Assembly (NCBI GenBank): GCA_013397115.1
Contig: VWZW01007169.1
Coordinates: 1,232,001-1,296,000, forward strand
Direction of reading: 5' to 3'
DNA: 64,000 nt
Source: Edolisoma coerulescens
Taxonomy: Eukaryota; Chordata; Aves; Passeriformes; Campephagidae
In this document: positions 38,111-51,121 of the stretch, in pieces
How positions within the stretch are numbered: position 1 is the first letter of the stretch
Layout: the number at the start of each line of letters is the position of its first letter
Position numbers and translations under genes: made by a program
Notes under the pieces: model-generated
The model's input: the letters and a program-made list of their open reading frames with translations, nothing else
Databases searched by the model: none
What the model was told of the DNA's origin: nothing

Positions 38111-40835
38111 GGAAAGTAATTTTACTTGAAAAACCAAGACTCTGTCTTTCCTGGAGGCACACTTCAGTTACAATGGGTCACCGTGATACATTTCCGGTTA
38201 CTTCCAAGCAACTTAACAAGCCCACAAAATGCAGCCAACAAAACACCGTAATTAACACCATCTTTTCTGACTTAGACATACCTACAGATAGAAGATGAAG
38301 AGCCATTTTAATTACAGCAATCAAATTAGGTGGTAAAATAGAACAGTAGCAGCAATAAACAAACCACCCTGATTTTGCTCAGAATGCAATAAATCAACCT
38401 GATTCATTATTCCTGAATTATTAAATTTGTGGGGTTTTCTTGATAAATCATTTTTAATCCTGCAGGTGTAACTCTCGAACTGTAATTAACACTTATTTAA
38501 AAGCAATAAAGGAAAATCTGAAAATGAAACACACCATCAGGCACATTAACTATCACAGTCAGTAAAGGCAGAATTAAAAATTAACACAAATATTTCTGGC
38601 AGCCATTAAAAGAAAATACTACTTGCAATTGATAGGCAAAACTTCACAGAAGTTTTTATGTGTTTTCAGAGAAATCTGATAAGCACAGGCAATCGCATGG
38701 TGCATTTGGGTTTTACTCTCTCCAGCACCTTACACGTTATGTTAATTTCAAAGCCCCCGTCAGTGCTTTAATGAAAACTCGTGGTTAAGGAAAGGTGCTC
38801 GGTCCAGTGCCTCATCTACCAGAGGCTGAGGCACGAGCTCAGGCCAAGGGGACTGACAAAGGCGGCCAGCACAACCCGCAAGTACCACCCTGCAGCCCTG
38901 GCAACGCTCCCAGCACATCTCACCCCATCTGCACACAACACGGGCACTTGCTGGGCACAGTGTGAGACAAAACAGAAGGGATGAGAAAAATCAAAGGAAA
39001 GGTTTTGGAACACAAACCAAATCCCTTTCTAGCTATGCTGCACGTGAAGTAACTTCTGTAGCTCTTGAGCAGCCTGAGCAACAGGCAGTGTTTTGCTTGC
39101 TGTGTAACACCACAGCTTGCATTTCTCTTTTAAGGTCTTTAAGGGTCACAGCCTGCTTTTCCAAAGTTGCACTTTAACACCCCAGGATGCAACAGAATGA
39201 CAACTACTGTGGTGCCTTGTTTCCTCCTCAGTGTTCAGGATTAATTTTTTTGTGCTTCTGTGTCTCAGCTGGAGAACAAGACACCACAGTTGTTTTTATT
39301 GGCTTTCTTATCATTTACAGGGATTTGAGATATTAGCATAAATGTAGTTGCATAAGAATAGCCTGTGCATATTAACTGAGACCTGGAGACAGGTAGTTCT
39401 ACTTTTACTTGTTTAATACTTCCCAATGAATTCACTTTACTTTGACACCATTCATCTCCAGGCAGTGAAGACTTTTCAAGGACTCTAGATTCCTGTCTGT
39501 TTCTGGTACTAAAACATTATGCTCAACTTTGGAATGATAAAAAACACCCTAAAGGGATCCAAGGAAGATTTCTTTCAAGCTTCAGTTGGTGGTCAATATA
39601 TAACCATGATGCTCATTTCAGCACAAATAACTAATCCCTAAAAAAAACTACTTCTCAGTAGAAAACTTGATGGTTAAATATTAGTCAAGAACATAGTTAA
39701 GCAGTTCTTGCTTAAGATCTGCAACCTTTAAAATTTAGTGTTCTTGTGGTAAGGAAACAATCAACCACCGGTCCTCTGATAGTGACTTCTACCTCCTGAT
39801 CACCCAATCCACCTAAGACAACGTAGTGCCACTTTTATTTCTTCTATTATCCATCTTTTCTGCTACCTCAGGGCAGTAACTAATTGTAACAGCAATAAAA
39901 TGACCAGGTCAGTAGAAACCACCCAACACCATGGCCTTCTGACAACCACAAAAGGTCGTGAACTGTCACTAAAGGGGAACTGGGCCGATGACATCTCTGG
40001 CTCTGTAAGGTAGCAGACGCCTTCCAGACTCACTCTCTTTGTTCAGCTTCAGAACCATTCCAGGTCGGCTAACAGACACAACCTGCACACCACACCTTAC
40101 ATAACGGATGCCAATGCCAAGTTATTTTCAAAAATATCATTAGACAATAATCAAACGGTAAAAATTAATAAAAGCAACATATGACTTTTACAATTTTACA
40201 TAAAAGTATTACTTATTTCTATTATTTATTAAATAATACGTAATTTTTATCTTCTAAATAATATATATAATACGTACACACGTAAATATAAAAGTATATG
40301 TGTAGGCACTGAATTCCAGGACATTCTCTATACTATCACGGTCAGTGTTGAAACAAACCCTTTGCAACCAAGCCATTTTTCAATACCTTCTATTACAGTG
40401 TTGGCCAGCAGCACCTCTGACAAGACATGGAGAAATGTGTTCTGGCACACAATATGTGCCAAGATGAATTACACATATAACTTTAAAATTAATTTACTAA
40501 TTAGTTGATGTAAAGTCTGAAGCCTGAGAAGACCACAATCTGTGAAGCTGAATTTTGTACTCAGATTTAACAATATGCTTTCATATCATTAACTTCTAAC
40601 ATAAATATTAAATAAAATAAAAAGTAATTTTAAAATCTAAATTAATTTAAATTTAGATACCTGATAATTTCCCAAAGCTTCCTACCAAATTCTTACTGCA
40701 AGAATTTCTCTAAGCCTCAATTTGCACATGACCTGCAATCTTAAAAAAACCCAAACAAAACACCACCACCAAAGCATTCTGTAAGAAAGTTTTATAACAA
40801 ATAAGTTGTTCCAGCTTGATATTTTTCTTCAACTC
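38111..40835. other. intergenic stretch including the probable DNTTIP2 3'UTR
   Basis: No gene is supported here. The minus-strand DNTTIP2 3'UTR must begin at 40835 and run downward. Candidate AATAAA signals (TTTATT on the plus strand) occur near 40224 in a very AT-rich tract (about 40190-40290). The actual cleavage site cannot be fixed by eye. A moderately GC-rich patch at 38780-38960 has no recognised identity. Confidence 0.4.
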
Positions 40836-40929
40836 TTAATTGTGAAATTTCTTCTTCTTCCGATTCCTCTTCCCTGCCGCAAAAGCTGCTTTTTCACTCA
40901 TGATCTCCTGATACTTCTTTTTATTATAT
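40836..40929 (-). CDS. DNTTIP2: DNTTIP2 last coding exon
   Basis: It continues codon AG|A from the previous exon and encodes the basic tail (YNKKKYQEIMSEKAAFAAGK then RNRKKKKFHN), ending in TAA at 40836-40838. This matches the conserved C-terminus of DNTTIP2, a probable nucleolar-targeting tail. Confidence 0.95.
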
Positions 40930-43900
40930 CTGAACAAAATAGATAATTTACTTTTAAGCATAGCAAACCAAAGTTCAGGAAAAGATAACAGACTACAGAC
41001 AGTACTCTATGCACATTATTTGCCAAACTGAATTTTCTCAGTTGTTTTCTGAATGTTTTCTGAATCAGATACTTTGATTTTATACACTTATGCATAAGTA
41101 AAGGGAAATCAACAGTTGGATCAATGATAAATGCAGCTAAATTTGTTTTGAAGTAAATTCTATTGAATTTTGTCATTAATTTTGATAGGGGGTCTTCATT
41201 GCATATGCAATCACATTTTGGACAGTTTGCTGAAACACTGCTACTGCTCATAAGGGGAAGACTCAGCTATTTCGACAATACCATGAAGAAATTACACCCA
41301 CTTTTATAGTGCCTTCTCACCACACTTAAGATAATAAACCTTACTCTACTCCAGGTTGAAAACTGAGATGAGGTGAATACTAAACCATGAGCAGGGTATA
41401 CTTACTGAACGTGAGTTGCTAGCTCCTCTAACACAGACTCTCATGTACCTGCACCAATGAGTACCACAGACACTGTGCACTGAGTAGTGCTGGTGCTTTT
41501 AAATGCAACACTGAAATGTGACAAATATCTGCACTAATGCTGAAGTGTATGATCAAAGCCCTTAATTAGCCACAACATAAATTAACTGATCAAATTTCAA
41601 ATACAGTAATTTTTAAAACTACTTTCTAATAAATACCTAATAAATCAGGTCAAACCAGAAAGCTACTTAAGAAATAGCTATAGTACTTGCCTTCCCAACA
41701 TGATATAGTTAAATTTACAAGTCTGACAAAATTAACTCTGTAATCCCAAATCATGCACTCCTGCAAAGAAAACATGTCATTACGTGAAAATAGAAGTGCA
41801 GATTAACATAATGGAATAACCAATACCAAAATGGATCAACTAAATGATCTAGTCCAAAAACTGTAGGTTATGCAGACATTAATTAATCCAATCAAAAGCT
41901 TCAAGTAAGTCTTCTAGCACAGTTTTGATTCCCATGACAGGTGGCAGACTGACGTATTTATAAAATGGAATATATCAACATTCACAGAATTACAGGCTGC
42001 TCTTTTCTATCAATTATGCCACGAAAAAATAATCAGTCTTCATGAGCGGCTGCCTTTTAACAGTGATGACCCAAGTTGGATAAAACCCTTTTATGAAGAT
42101 GAAATATACATTATCTCAGTCTAATTATCCCCTGTTCCTTAGACCTTCTAAATGGCAGTGCTATGGAAGCGCTAGAAGATTAAAATTTTTTCTTTGAAGT
42201 ATAAAAAACCACCACACAAGCTGAATAAAACCAAAGAAGACTACAGAGTTAAAAATACTCCTCTTTTACGTGGGATATTAGAATTACAAAACTACTTTTA
42301 AATACCTTCTGAACTCTGAATCTGCAAGCAGCTCTTCCACAATTGTTCTCTTCCTCTGTTTCTTAGGGATTCGACTATGGTAAAAGTCTATGGGAGAATC
42401 AACTACAGTTCCAACCTAGGAAACAAAAATGAAAACATTCTTACTGTACCTGAACAGCAAGATGTTGATTATCTTGCCTTTTTTTTTTTTTAAATCCCCA
42501 GCAAGAAGTCTAAAGACACCTACAGAGCAGATGAGAATGACAGCTGCCTAATAAAAGTGCAAAATACCAAAATAAATAAGTCATGTTTTGTACGCAGAGT
42601 CACTTTTCGTCTCCTTGCGTAGTGCAGAGGAAGGCCTGAGCTTTAAGACTGTACAGTTTTCAATGCTGGACTGCTGTATCAACACTTTAATTCGTAAATG
42701 AAATAACTTTTAAACATTTTAAACATAAGAGAAAGGAAACCTTTATGACCACCTGAAACCTATTCCTGTTTCTCATTCTGGTGGTTTTGCTAGATGACTA
42801 CAGAACAGCTAATTAATACAAGGGCTTCATCCTGAAATGCATCACATTTTTTCCAACCAGTATGTCAGACAGCTCTCATAATTCAGGTTAGCAGTAAAGA
42901 TACACAGAGTACATGTTCCATGCAGTAAAAATAAACCCGCATGGATCTAATTATGTGGAACACTTCGGTCTAAGTTTTTCTAATTTCAAAACATACAACA
43001 CCCTCCACACTTCAGAGTGAAGTGGTAATATTTTGAGAAATGAAAACTTTTCCTCAAGCATGCTAACTATTCAAAGTTTATGGAGGCCTATTTCCGTAGA
43101 TTCCATAGTAATTTCTTTAATTATGCAAACCATTTCAAAGCTGAGAGCTACAAGTAAAAAAAATTTCAGCTAATCACAAAGGTAGCCATCTGCCTTCAAA
43201 CTGTATTAGCTAGTAAGAAAATAAAAGCCAATTATTTTCTACACACTTGTTTAGAAAGGCCAGTACTTAAAAAAACCAGTGAAAATCTAGTCCTCCAAGG
43301 GTTCAAAATATGGATTCAGTAAGATACTTGTTCACTATTATGAGATCAGCCAAAACTAAAAATATCAACAGCACATATACATATGTAATACAAAATTAAA
43401 TAGTTGCAAACTCCAGCCAAGTAATCAAAATACTTTAATAATTAAGATATGATATTAAATCAACATAGAAGCTACCTACAAAATAGGCTTTATTAGGTAT
43501 TCTTGAACAGCTGTTCAAAACTTCAGCAGTACAGTGCCACCTTCTGCTGCTTCCTTACCTGGAAGTACTTGGGCAGACCATCTCTATCATTCTTCTTATA
43601 GAAATGCTTAGGGTCCAACGAAGCTCTCATCTTCAAAACTTTAAGATCATTTTTCAGTTCACTTGTGATTTCTGGGGCTTTCATACCAAACCAGCCATCA
43701 CCTGTTGTTTTCTCTCGCTCTGCCTAGGATGCAATACCAAGAACAGTGAATTTGCATTCAGCATCTAGGAAGGGACAGAACAGGGAACTCTTCCCTGCAA
43801 AAGATGGATAAAACATTTAGAATGTAAGTATGTACCTTTAAAACATGTACTTTTATGACCACTATTATAAAGGAGGTTATCAGCACTGCATCAATGACAG

Positions 43901-46900
43901 ATTTGTACCAAGCATACAATCATTCACTTCACTGTGCTGGTGACTGAAAGGATGGCTTTTCACAGGACAGCTCAAAGAAGATACTAAATCACAGTTCACC
44001 ACCACTCCATTTCCAGTGAGGCCTGGATATGCACACAGTCCCAGCATGCAGCTTTCTACCTCAGCTTGTTTCCTTATTTGAGATATTACCAGCTCTTCAC
44101 TTACCCTGCGCTGTTTCTTCAGCTGGTGCAGTGATTCCCTGTAGGGTGGGACACATTCCTTTTTTTCAAAGTCTGGAGTTATTACACTCTTCTGCAAGAG
44201 CTGTAAGAATTTTTTTGAACATTAGACAGTCATCTCACTGATACAAATTTTACTGCTTAACTGTATTTACAGAACCTACTGAAGGAATGATGCAGAATCT
44301 AAGCAAGCATTCTAATGCAATGCACAAGCAGTAGGGATCTTCAGAACAGAACACTGCACAACAACAGAAAGCAGCCGACTTGCTCTGGAGGAAGTGAGAT
44401 AGCAAATCCTCTGGAGTAAAGAGGGCTATCATGGATGAGCCGAAGAAGAGAGTCTCAAAAAAAATCATACATTCCCTTTAACTCAAAGGGTGCTTTTGAA
44501 ATTAAACTGCTAATTCCATACTAGGGAGATTATAGACTTTTATTTACTGAAATTCATTCTGGCTATGGACTAAATATCTTTGTCAGCAGACCTTAAGTTT
44601 GTGTATCACTAGGCAAAACTCCAGGTATAATCAACTTTGGTTTATTTTACAAGGTAATGCTGGAATTTGCTCTGTTTTTCAGTTCCTGAAAAGTTAGGTA
44701 GATTTAAACTTTCACCATTAAAACCAAATGTAAAACCACACCGGTCAAAAAGAATGTAAGTTCTCAATGAACCATTAAAAGGATACTTCTTTAAAGTCAA
44801 ACAAACCAACCTTCTTAGACTAATATCTTTGTGTTACTGTACTCACAGATAACTAAATAATTGTGAACACATTACCTGGTCCTTCTTCTTCTCGTTCAGT
44901 TTTTCAATTACACTTGATCTAGACTTCTGATTTTTTGCATCAAAACTGATATATAAACCTCCAAGCTTCTTGATATTCAAACCAGGGTCTATGCTACTGG
45001 AAAGACGTAAACTAAAGGAGAAATAGTTAATTATTAGAACATTGTAACACGCATGCAGCTAAACCTTCTACTGTCCTCTGAGGAAGATGAACAGAAAAAA
45101 TATTTTTCTTATTCTTCCCAATTAGGTTCAGTTCTGCAATGATTTTATATCTTGGTATCTAGAATATGTAATTTTGAAATGACAGGTGGGGGGCAATTCA
45201 TGCCATTATATGAAGTAAGACTTTATTATTAAAAAATGCCTGTGGAATCACTTCCACAAATCTTTCATATTAACTCTAATGCTGCACTCTCATTTTAGAG
45301 ATTATTACCTTCTGTATAATTGAATTCTTAAATTTGCTTAACCTTGCCAGAATTCATGACCAGCATCCTTCTATACATTGACAAGCTTGCTAGCTAAAGA
45401 GAAAAAAACCAAACATACTGGTGGTAAAAATACTGTAACTCTTAATGAGAAGTATGAAGAAACTAGAATTCATTGTAGGAATGTGTAAGTCCTTGTCTGT
45501 ATAACCATACTAGGAACAAAGGTATTAAACTTGGGTAAGAAAGTGGTTGGATGGTTACATCCAGAGGGTTGTGGTCAATGGCTCAGAGCCCCGATGGTTC
45601 TATGAAATATTTCAAAGTTAGTATGTTCACATTTGTTTCTTTACTTCATTCAGGCAGCCAAAGGAATGCATCCACAAACAATGTACAATGGCTGTTTTTG
45701 ATGACAAGAATGTTTAAAAGCTATAAACTACAATGGAGAAAGATGGTATTATCTGAAGAGGTACAACAGCTATTTACTGTAGCTTGAATGCTTAATACAA
45801 GCCCTTTAACAACTTTCAATCAAACTGTGACTGATCTTGTATAATGCCTTCACGTTGAATGCTTGGCTAAGTTTTCTTAGATAAGATTTCTAGCCTACCT
45901 GAAGGTTTTTACTAGATTAAGACTTATTTATCTTAAATAAGATGTTAAATGAGCATTATGCTTTAAACATAAAGGGATTTTAGCAGCAGCTAGACTACAA
46001 GAACTCAAGAAGTACCACTTCACCTAAATTATTCTGATTCCATGCTAGGTTTCACCTGAAGTGTCACCATCCACAGCACAGCAAGAACTGACACATAAAA
46101 TTACATACAACTGTTTAAAAAGCATGATTTAATCAGGCAATGTGTAAGGAATTTACTGGACCTTTTGTTATCTACATTCCAACTGGAAAAAAAAAAATTA
46201 ACAAAACTGTGACCTGAATAACCAATTCAGTCAGCCTGACCAGTTTAACCCAGTTTCAAATTGTTTTTTTAAGATGAACACATACAAGGCCTCCAGATGC
46301 CAAAAAAATTTCAAGAGTTCTGTTTCTACTATATACAAAACTGAAATAAATCCCAAACCCTCAATTTATGGACCATATTCATATTTTAGAATACGTGCAA
46401 CACCATTTTCTGCAGCAACATATGTGTTGAGACTACTCCCTTACTTATTCTGCACTTAATGTGCATGTGCTTAAATGAAATGCAGATTCTTTAGCTATTC
46501 CCAGCAAGATACTTACACGTCAACCTTATTTTTCAACAGATCATCATCTTCATCTTTTTCATCTTCATCTATCAATTCCTCTTCATCCTCTTCCAAATCC
46601 GATTCTTTATCTTCTTCACCTGCTTCATGCTTACTTTCAGCATCACTGTGTTGGTCTACATCATCCAGATAATACTTTTGGCTGGAACTCATGCCAGGCT
46701 CAGTATCAATTACAAAAAGACCTTCAACATGCAGCGAACTGTTTTTTAAAGATTTTTTGAGGGAAGGAGTTCTCTCATCTGACTTTTTATAACTCAGATT
46801 CTCATCAACTGTATCTATGTCTGCCACATCACTATTTTCAGAGTCATCACTTTCACTGTTGCTCAGAAACAATGCAACGGAGTCATTACCACTGCTTGAT

Positions 46901-48252
46901 CTTTCACTGCTGCGGGATACCTCATGTTCTTTTGTTTGGTCTTCATCCCTGTCTGGACCAATTTCGAGCATCCTGCTTTCACCAATGCCTTCAGTTGTCT
47001 GTGCAACAGCCATGTCCTCTGATGGGCTGCTTGCTGCACTAGCTTGCTTACTCTTCCTTAATTTATCAGCACATGTGAAAGACTGCTGTGCATCTGCCTC
47101 AGCATCTGCCCTTTTGCATTCTGCAGTTTCTTTACTTTCATTTGGTGCTACTTGTCCATGGGACTGTACAAATTTAGTACTCATGCAGTCAGTCAAAGAA
47201 ACAGCCACTCGCTCTAATTTCCCCTCCCTCACAAGTATTTTACTGTTATCTTCTTGTATTTGGCCACGTATTGCTTTTGAATGGTCTATCTCAACAGACT
47301 GTGTATTTTTTATTGTTTTTTTCACAGGTGATTTAGTGTCACTTTGTTTTGTTTTTGTAAGACAGGATGTCACATCATTTAAAACCTCTTCTTTTGTGTC
47401 TTCATTCCGGGTTGCATTAGCCCATTTGGAAGCACATTTGCTTTTAGGTGAACTGGGTTCTTTATTACCCTCAATGAGGGTGGAAGCATCTTTGGTGTCA
47501 CAGACAAGTACTGCAGTAGGTCTAGAATCAGAAATTATTATGGGCTCAGATGTAATGGTGTCCTCAATTAAATTCTCATCTTCTGAAACAAATCTATTTC
47601 TTTTTTCAGTCTGCTTAGTATTTTCTGCTTGTGATTTCATTTGCATGCTCCTAGTAATTCGTTTGGTAGTGACAGATGGTTCCACATGAGAACTTAGGCA
47701 ACACGATTCCGTATCAGAAGTTTCTTCACTCTGGGCTTCACAAACTGTATCTGGCCGCAATTTCTTTTTGCTTTGCCTGCTCCTTGTACTTGTGGTAACA
47801 CTGGGCATCTGGACACCAGAAACAGCAGAGGAACAAGACTCAGCTTCAGAGACATCATCTTCATCCAGAATCCTACTTAACTTATTTACAAAAGGTGTAT
47901 TGTCATGTCTTTTTTTGTCAGCAGAATCTGGTTGATAAGGAATCACAATTTTTTGCCTTCGTGTTATTCTTACAAACAAAGGTGTCTGGAGACCAGACAC
48001 AGAAGAGCAGTTTGATTCTGCTTCTGACACATCCCCATCAACTTGTGGTTCAGCAACTGATTGTGCTGACTGAACAGCTGTGTTCTCACTCCTAGAAATC
48101 TGCATCTCTGAGCTATCACTGACATCTGATTTAATTTCTGCATGTTCCAGCTCTTCAAACTGACATTCCTGAATCACCTCTGGCTTACAAACTGATTTAA
48201 TTCTTCTAGTCATCCTCCGAGTCACAGGAGTACTAATTTCAGTAGATTCCAC
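40836..48252 (-). CDS. DNTTIP2: DNTTIP2 (TdIF2), Fcf2-family nucleolar protein, six coding exons
   Basis: The coding exons are 46517-48252, 44876-45011, 44105-44200, 43559-43723, 42306-42415 and 40836-40929 on the minus strand. All have AG/GT borders and compatible phases, giving 778 codons plus stop from the exon-2 acceptor (765 from the first ATG at 48213). Human DNTTIP2 has 756. The N-terminal two thirds is low-complexity, Ser/Asp/Glu-rich with TRR modules. An LFVIDTEPGMS motif and an acidic run precede the C-terminal Fcf2 domain (VITPDFEKK, GDGWFGMKAPE, FYKKNDRDG, DFYHSRIPKKQRKRT), and a Lys/Arg-rich tail ends the protein. In vertebrates it acts in the nucleolus in small-subunit pre-rRNA processing and binds TdT and estrogen receptor alpha. 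The true N-terminus is unresolved. Confidence 0.95.
42306..42415 (-). CDS. DNTTIP2: DNTTIP2 coding exon, Fcf2 domain end
   Basis: This 110-bp exon has an AG acceptor at 42416-42417 and a GT donor at 42304-42305. It encodes VGTVVDSPIDFYHSRIPKKQ and the following RKRTIVEELLADSEFR, the most conserved part of the Fcf2 domain. Phase is 0 in and 2 out. Confidence 0.95.
43559..43723 (-). CDS. DNTTIP2: DNTTIP2 coding exon, Fcf2 domain core
   Basis: This 165-bp exon is 55 codons in phase 0. It contains GDGWFGMKAPE, the LKVLKMRASLDPK helix and FYKKNDRDGLPKYFQ. Both splice sites are canonical. Confidence 0.95.
44105..44200 (-). CDS. DNTTIP2: DNTTIP2 coding exon, Fcf2 domain start
   Basis: This 96-bp exon is 32 codons in phase 0, reading LLQKSVITPDFEKKECVPPY and on to QLKKQRR. 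The donor is AGG|GTAAGT. Confidence 0.95.
44876..45011 (-). CDS. DNTTIP2: DNTTIP2 coding exon 3
   Basis: This 136-bp exon enters in phase 2 and encodes LSSSIDPGLNIKKLGGLYIS followed by a Lys-rich segment. The SSIDPGL..KLGGLY string is diagnostic for DNTTIP2. Confidence 0.95.
46517..48252 (-). CDS. DNTTIP2: DNTTIP2 large exon 2
   Basis: This 1736-bp exon has an acceptor at 48253-48254 and a donor at 46515-46516. It encodes the disordered N-terminal region. SEAES-type acidic modules alternate with TRR/TRSR basic motifs (residues about 11-17, 43-49, 74-99, 133-159 and 178-202). The exon then carries a Ser/Glu-rich linker, LFVIDTEPGMS and a Glu/Asp run near its end. The first ATG in the frame is at 48213 (M14 of the exon frame, with A at -3). 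The long open frames on the opposite strand here are antisense shadows. Confidence 0.95.
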
Positions 48253-48763
48253 CTAGAAAAGGAGTAAAAAAAAAAGTATGGTATTGATAGACAAAATAAC
48301 TACATAAAAAGAATGCTGTAAAAATCACTAAGAATCCTTTCAAATAAATCTACTTAAACTGACAACGTATTACATGTCTCTGTGTAGCCCTATGCGGGAG
48401 AAATCCTAACAAACAATCCCTTGCATATCTCTCTACTGTCTTTTGGTCAAGGCAGGAAAAGAAACACACAGATTCTTTAGGAAATAAAAAAAAAATCTCC
48501 TAATTCTAAGAAGTTCTGTCAAGTTGTCACGGGAAGCAAATCCAGAAAAAATGTTCAGAAATATTCAAAGACTTTCTCAACTATAAACCACTAAATACTA
48601 TCAACTGTCAAAATATGCCCCAAAATGGCGTCCAAAAGCAATTTTAGGTTTACGAACCAACTGGCCTCTCAGCAACCGCAAAATTAGGTGTGATCTGCTA
48701 GATATTATTTTAAGTGACAGAGAAACGCTAAAACATCTGTGATGCAAAGGAAAAAAACCCTAC
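48253..48763 (-). other. DNTTIP2 first intron (probable)
   Basis: It is bounded by the exon-2 acceptor and a good donor-like AAAG|GTAGGG at 48762-48763. It is AT-rich and contains no ATG-initiated frame that could splice onto exon 2. Confidence 0.55.
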
Positions 48764-49100
48764 CTTTAACTCGCAACGCTAAATGGCCCAACGCCCTCCG
48801 GCGGCTGCTCCCCTCCCGCAGGGCCCACTGCGGCACGGGCACGGCGGGCGGCCGCACGCACAGCCGCCGCCACCGCCGCCCCTCCGGGCTCCGCGGCCGC
48901 GCACCGACCCCGCGCTCCGTGCGGAGGCTGCGCAGCCCGCCCNTGCCCTCCTTCCTTCCTGCTGTCCGCCCTTCCGGGCCCCGCGGCGGGAAGGCGGTTC
49001 CGGGGCAGCGGCGGCCGGGCCGGCCTCGCCTGCTCTGCTCTGCCCTGCCCGGCCCCGCCGAGCAGCCGGGAGCGCGGCCGCAGCACGCGTGCCAGGACGT
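48764..49100 (-). promoter_or_regulatory. CpG island, DNTTIP2 promoter and probable first exon
   Basis: This is a sharply bounded GC-rich island immediately upstream of DNTTIP2. It ends at a donor that would give a first exon joining exon 2 in phase 0. No ATG exists on the minus strand anywhere in the island, and the phase-0 frame has a TAG 15-17 bases before the donor. Either the first exon is untranslated or sequence is missing at the N at 48943. Confidence 0.6.
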
Positions 49101-51121
49101 GGTGGAATCGCGGGGTGCAGGCCCTTGAAAAAGTGTAAAATGTCTCAGTGTAAAATGCTGTACTGAAAAGCCCACGGAAAGTTCAGTTAAACTTTCAGGT
49201 TTCTCATGGAAGGAGATCCCATCTCGCCCACCTTGATGCAAACCAAACGAATGAGATAACTTGATAGTGTTACGCTATTGGTGACTCTAGAAATACCGTG
49301 TCTTAGAAGGTACTTTTCTACAGCAAGCAAACTATTAGCAGTTTACAGAAGGGAAATAAAACATTATCCCATTAGAGCAGCCTTTACATTGGTTTAGCAC
49401 AATTCCTGTTTTGTAGCATTGAAATATAAAAAACTGAGCACACACACAAGTCTAATACAATACAGAATCAGCCAAATACAGACAGAGCTTACAGGTAGTG
49501 GTCAAATCATCAGCACACAACACAAAGCTGGTAGGGAAGTTTAAAATTAAACTCATGTAATTTTGAACTCTGATACACACTGGCCCAACATGAAAAAGAA
49601 ACCACTACATTTTAATTAAGAGAAAAAAATCCAAACTTTTATTGATGCATTACTAGTTCCAATTCCCTGTTTCTCTCATTTATCAAAAGAACTGAAGAAG
49701 CCGAGAAAATTTCCTGCTATTTGCCACTACAAATAAGGTATTTGAGGACTAAGGTACCCTGAAAAACCTTCGTCTAATTAAACTTAGTGGAATGGATTAC
49801 AGGAAGCTGATGCTCCAGGCACTACCTACAGGCATTCAAATTCCACTTGCTGTCTATATGAAGAATTTGAAAGAGGTTGGTGACAATTCATTCCTTTACA
49901 GTCCAAATCTCAAAATATGTACAACAAAATTAATGACTACCACCAATATGAGGTCATGCCCCTGTCTGAAATTAAAATGACATTTATTATTTTAGACACT
50001 CGGTATCAAAGGTCCTGCTAAACTACAAGTTGAACTTTAGCCATCTACTCTGATTTAAAGGCCAAGGAAAGGAAAAGGCCTTTTTGATAGAAAGCCTTGC
50101 CTTAGCTGCAGCAATCTCTCTGGGATTAAAAAGCCAGTGCACTAAGATGCTGCCAATCAGAAAGATAACTAACTTCAAGCTAAGCCTTGCTTCGTCTTTC
50201 CTGAGTAGCACTCAAGCAACAGGTTTCCCAGGCAACTGCAAAAGAAGTAATTAATTTTCATGAACCATCACCATTTACTGTCTGTTCTACTTGGTTAATT
50301 TCTTGCGTGGTTCACAAGTATCAAAAAAACAAGCCACAGCTGAGAAGGAGACAGGCACCATTCAGTTTTTGATTAACAGATTTCTTCATCACTTGTTTTC
50401 AAATCCTATTTGAAACATTCACTATTAATACATTTTCTATTTCAAACAGTAAAAATGCCATCACACTTGTGCGAATACTAAATGAAGCGTATTGAGAAGC
50501 CAGAAGGAATTCAAGTAACAGTCAGAAAGTAATTTGGAAGATGCATTTTCTTCTAAATCATAGGGGTCTTTTCCACTCTATTAAAAATAAAACAATTTTC
50601 CCATTCCCACAAATTAAACAGCTGACTTGCCTATATATACATATCAAGTAATGAGATACCAGCTTAATTTTTTGGGGGTATTTTATCAAAAGATGACAAT
50701 TTTCTATAAAAGCTAGACCTTGAATGCTTGAAATGTGTACCCACCAGGTAAGTATGATTTAAGAGAAATTTGTTTTTTTAAAAAACCAAAAATATATGTT
50801 TCTCCATACTACCTAATGGCAGCTAAAATATAATGATAATTTTTACAGTGAACTGGTCATAAAAATATTTTAAACTGTTACTCAACAGGTAAGTTCAACA
50901 AAAAAAGCCCCAAAACATTCATATTTTAAGTGAACTCATCAATAGGTTAAGAAAGAAAAACAGTGTTAGAACACTACAGACATTCCTACTGACATCACAC
51001 TGAATAATTACAACTTTTGGTAGTTTGTTACAAATGCTGTAAAAATCTTTCTATGAAAAATGCAATGTTCCCCCATCCCAAAGGAATTTAAACAGCCATT
51101 ACAAAAAAAAAAAAAAAANTT
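49101..51121. other. GCLM 3'UTR and DNTTIP2-GCLM intergenic gap
   Basis: Minus-strand GCLM ends at 51122 and its 3'UTR must lie in this interval. Candidate polyadenylation signals (AATAAA on the minus strand) lie at 49638-49643 and about 49982. An A-run with an N lies at 51103-51119, next to the stop codon. I see no other gene. Confidence 0.45.

Noticed and set aside
37524..38298. Overlapping 201- and 231-codon plus-strand frames
   Set aside because: They start inside or just after the tRNA gene and cross the CpG island and the 51-bp repeat. GC-rich DNA lacks stops, and the proline/arginine/glycine composition looks translated rather than evolved.
46817..47689. 290-codon plus-strand open frame
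   Set aside because: It is exactly antisense to DNTTIP2 exon 2, whose protein, phases and homology are clear. The antisense frame is Ser/Leu/Val-rich shadow with no family match.
50555..50595. CR1-like GGGGTCTTTTCCAC string
   Set aside because: It resembles the CR1 3' end over only about 15 bases, with no supporting upstream similarity, so chance is as likely.
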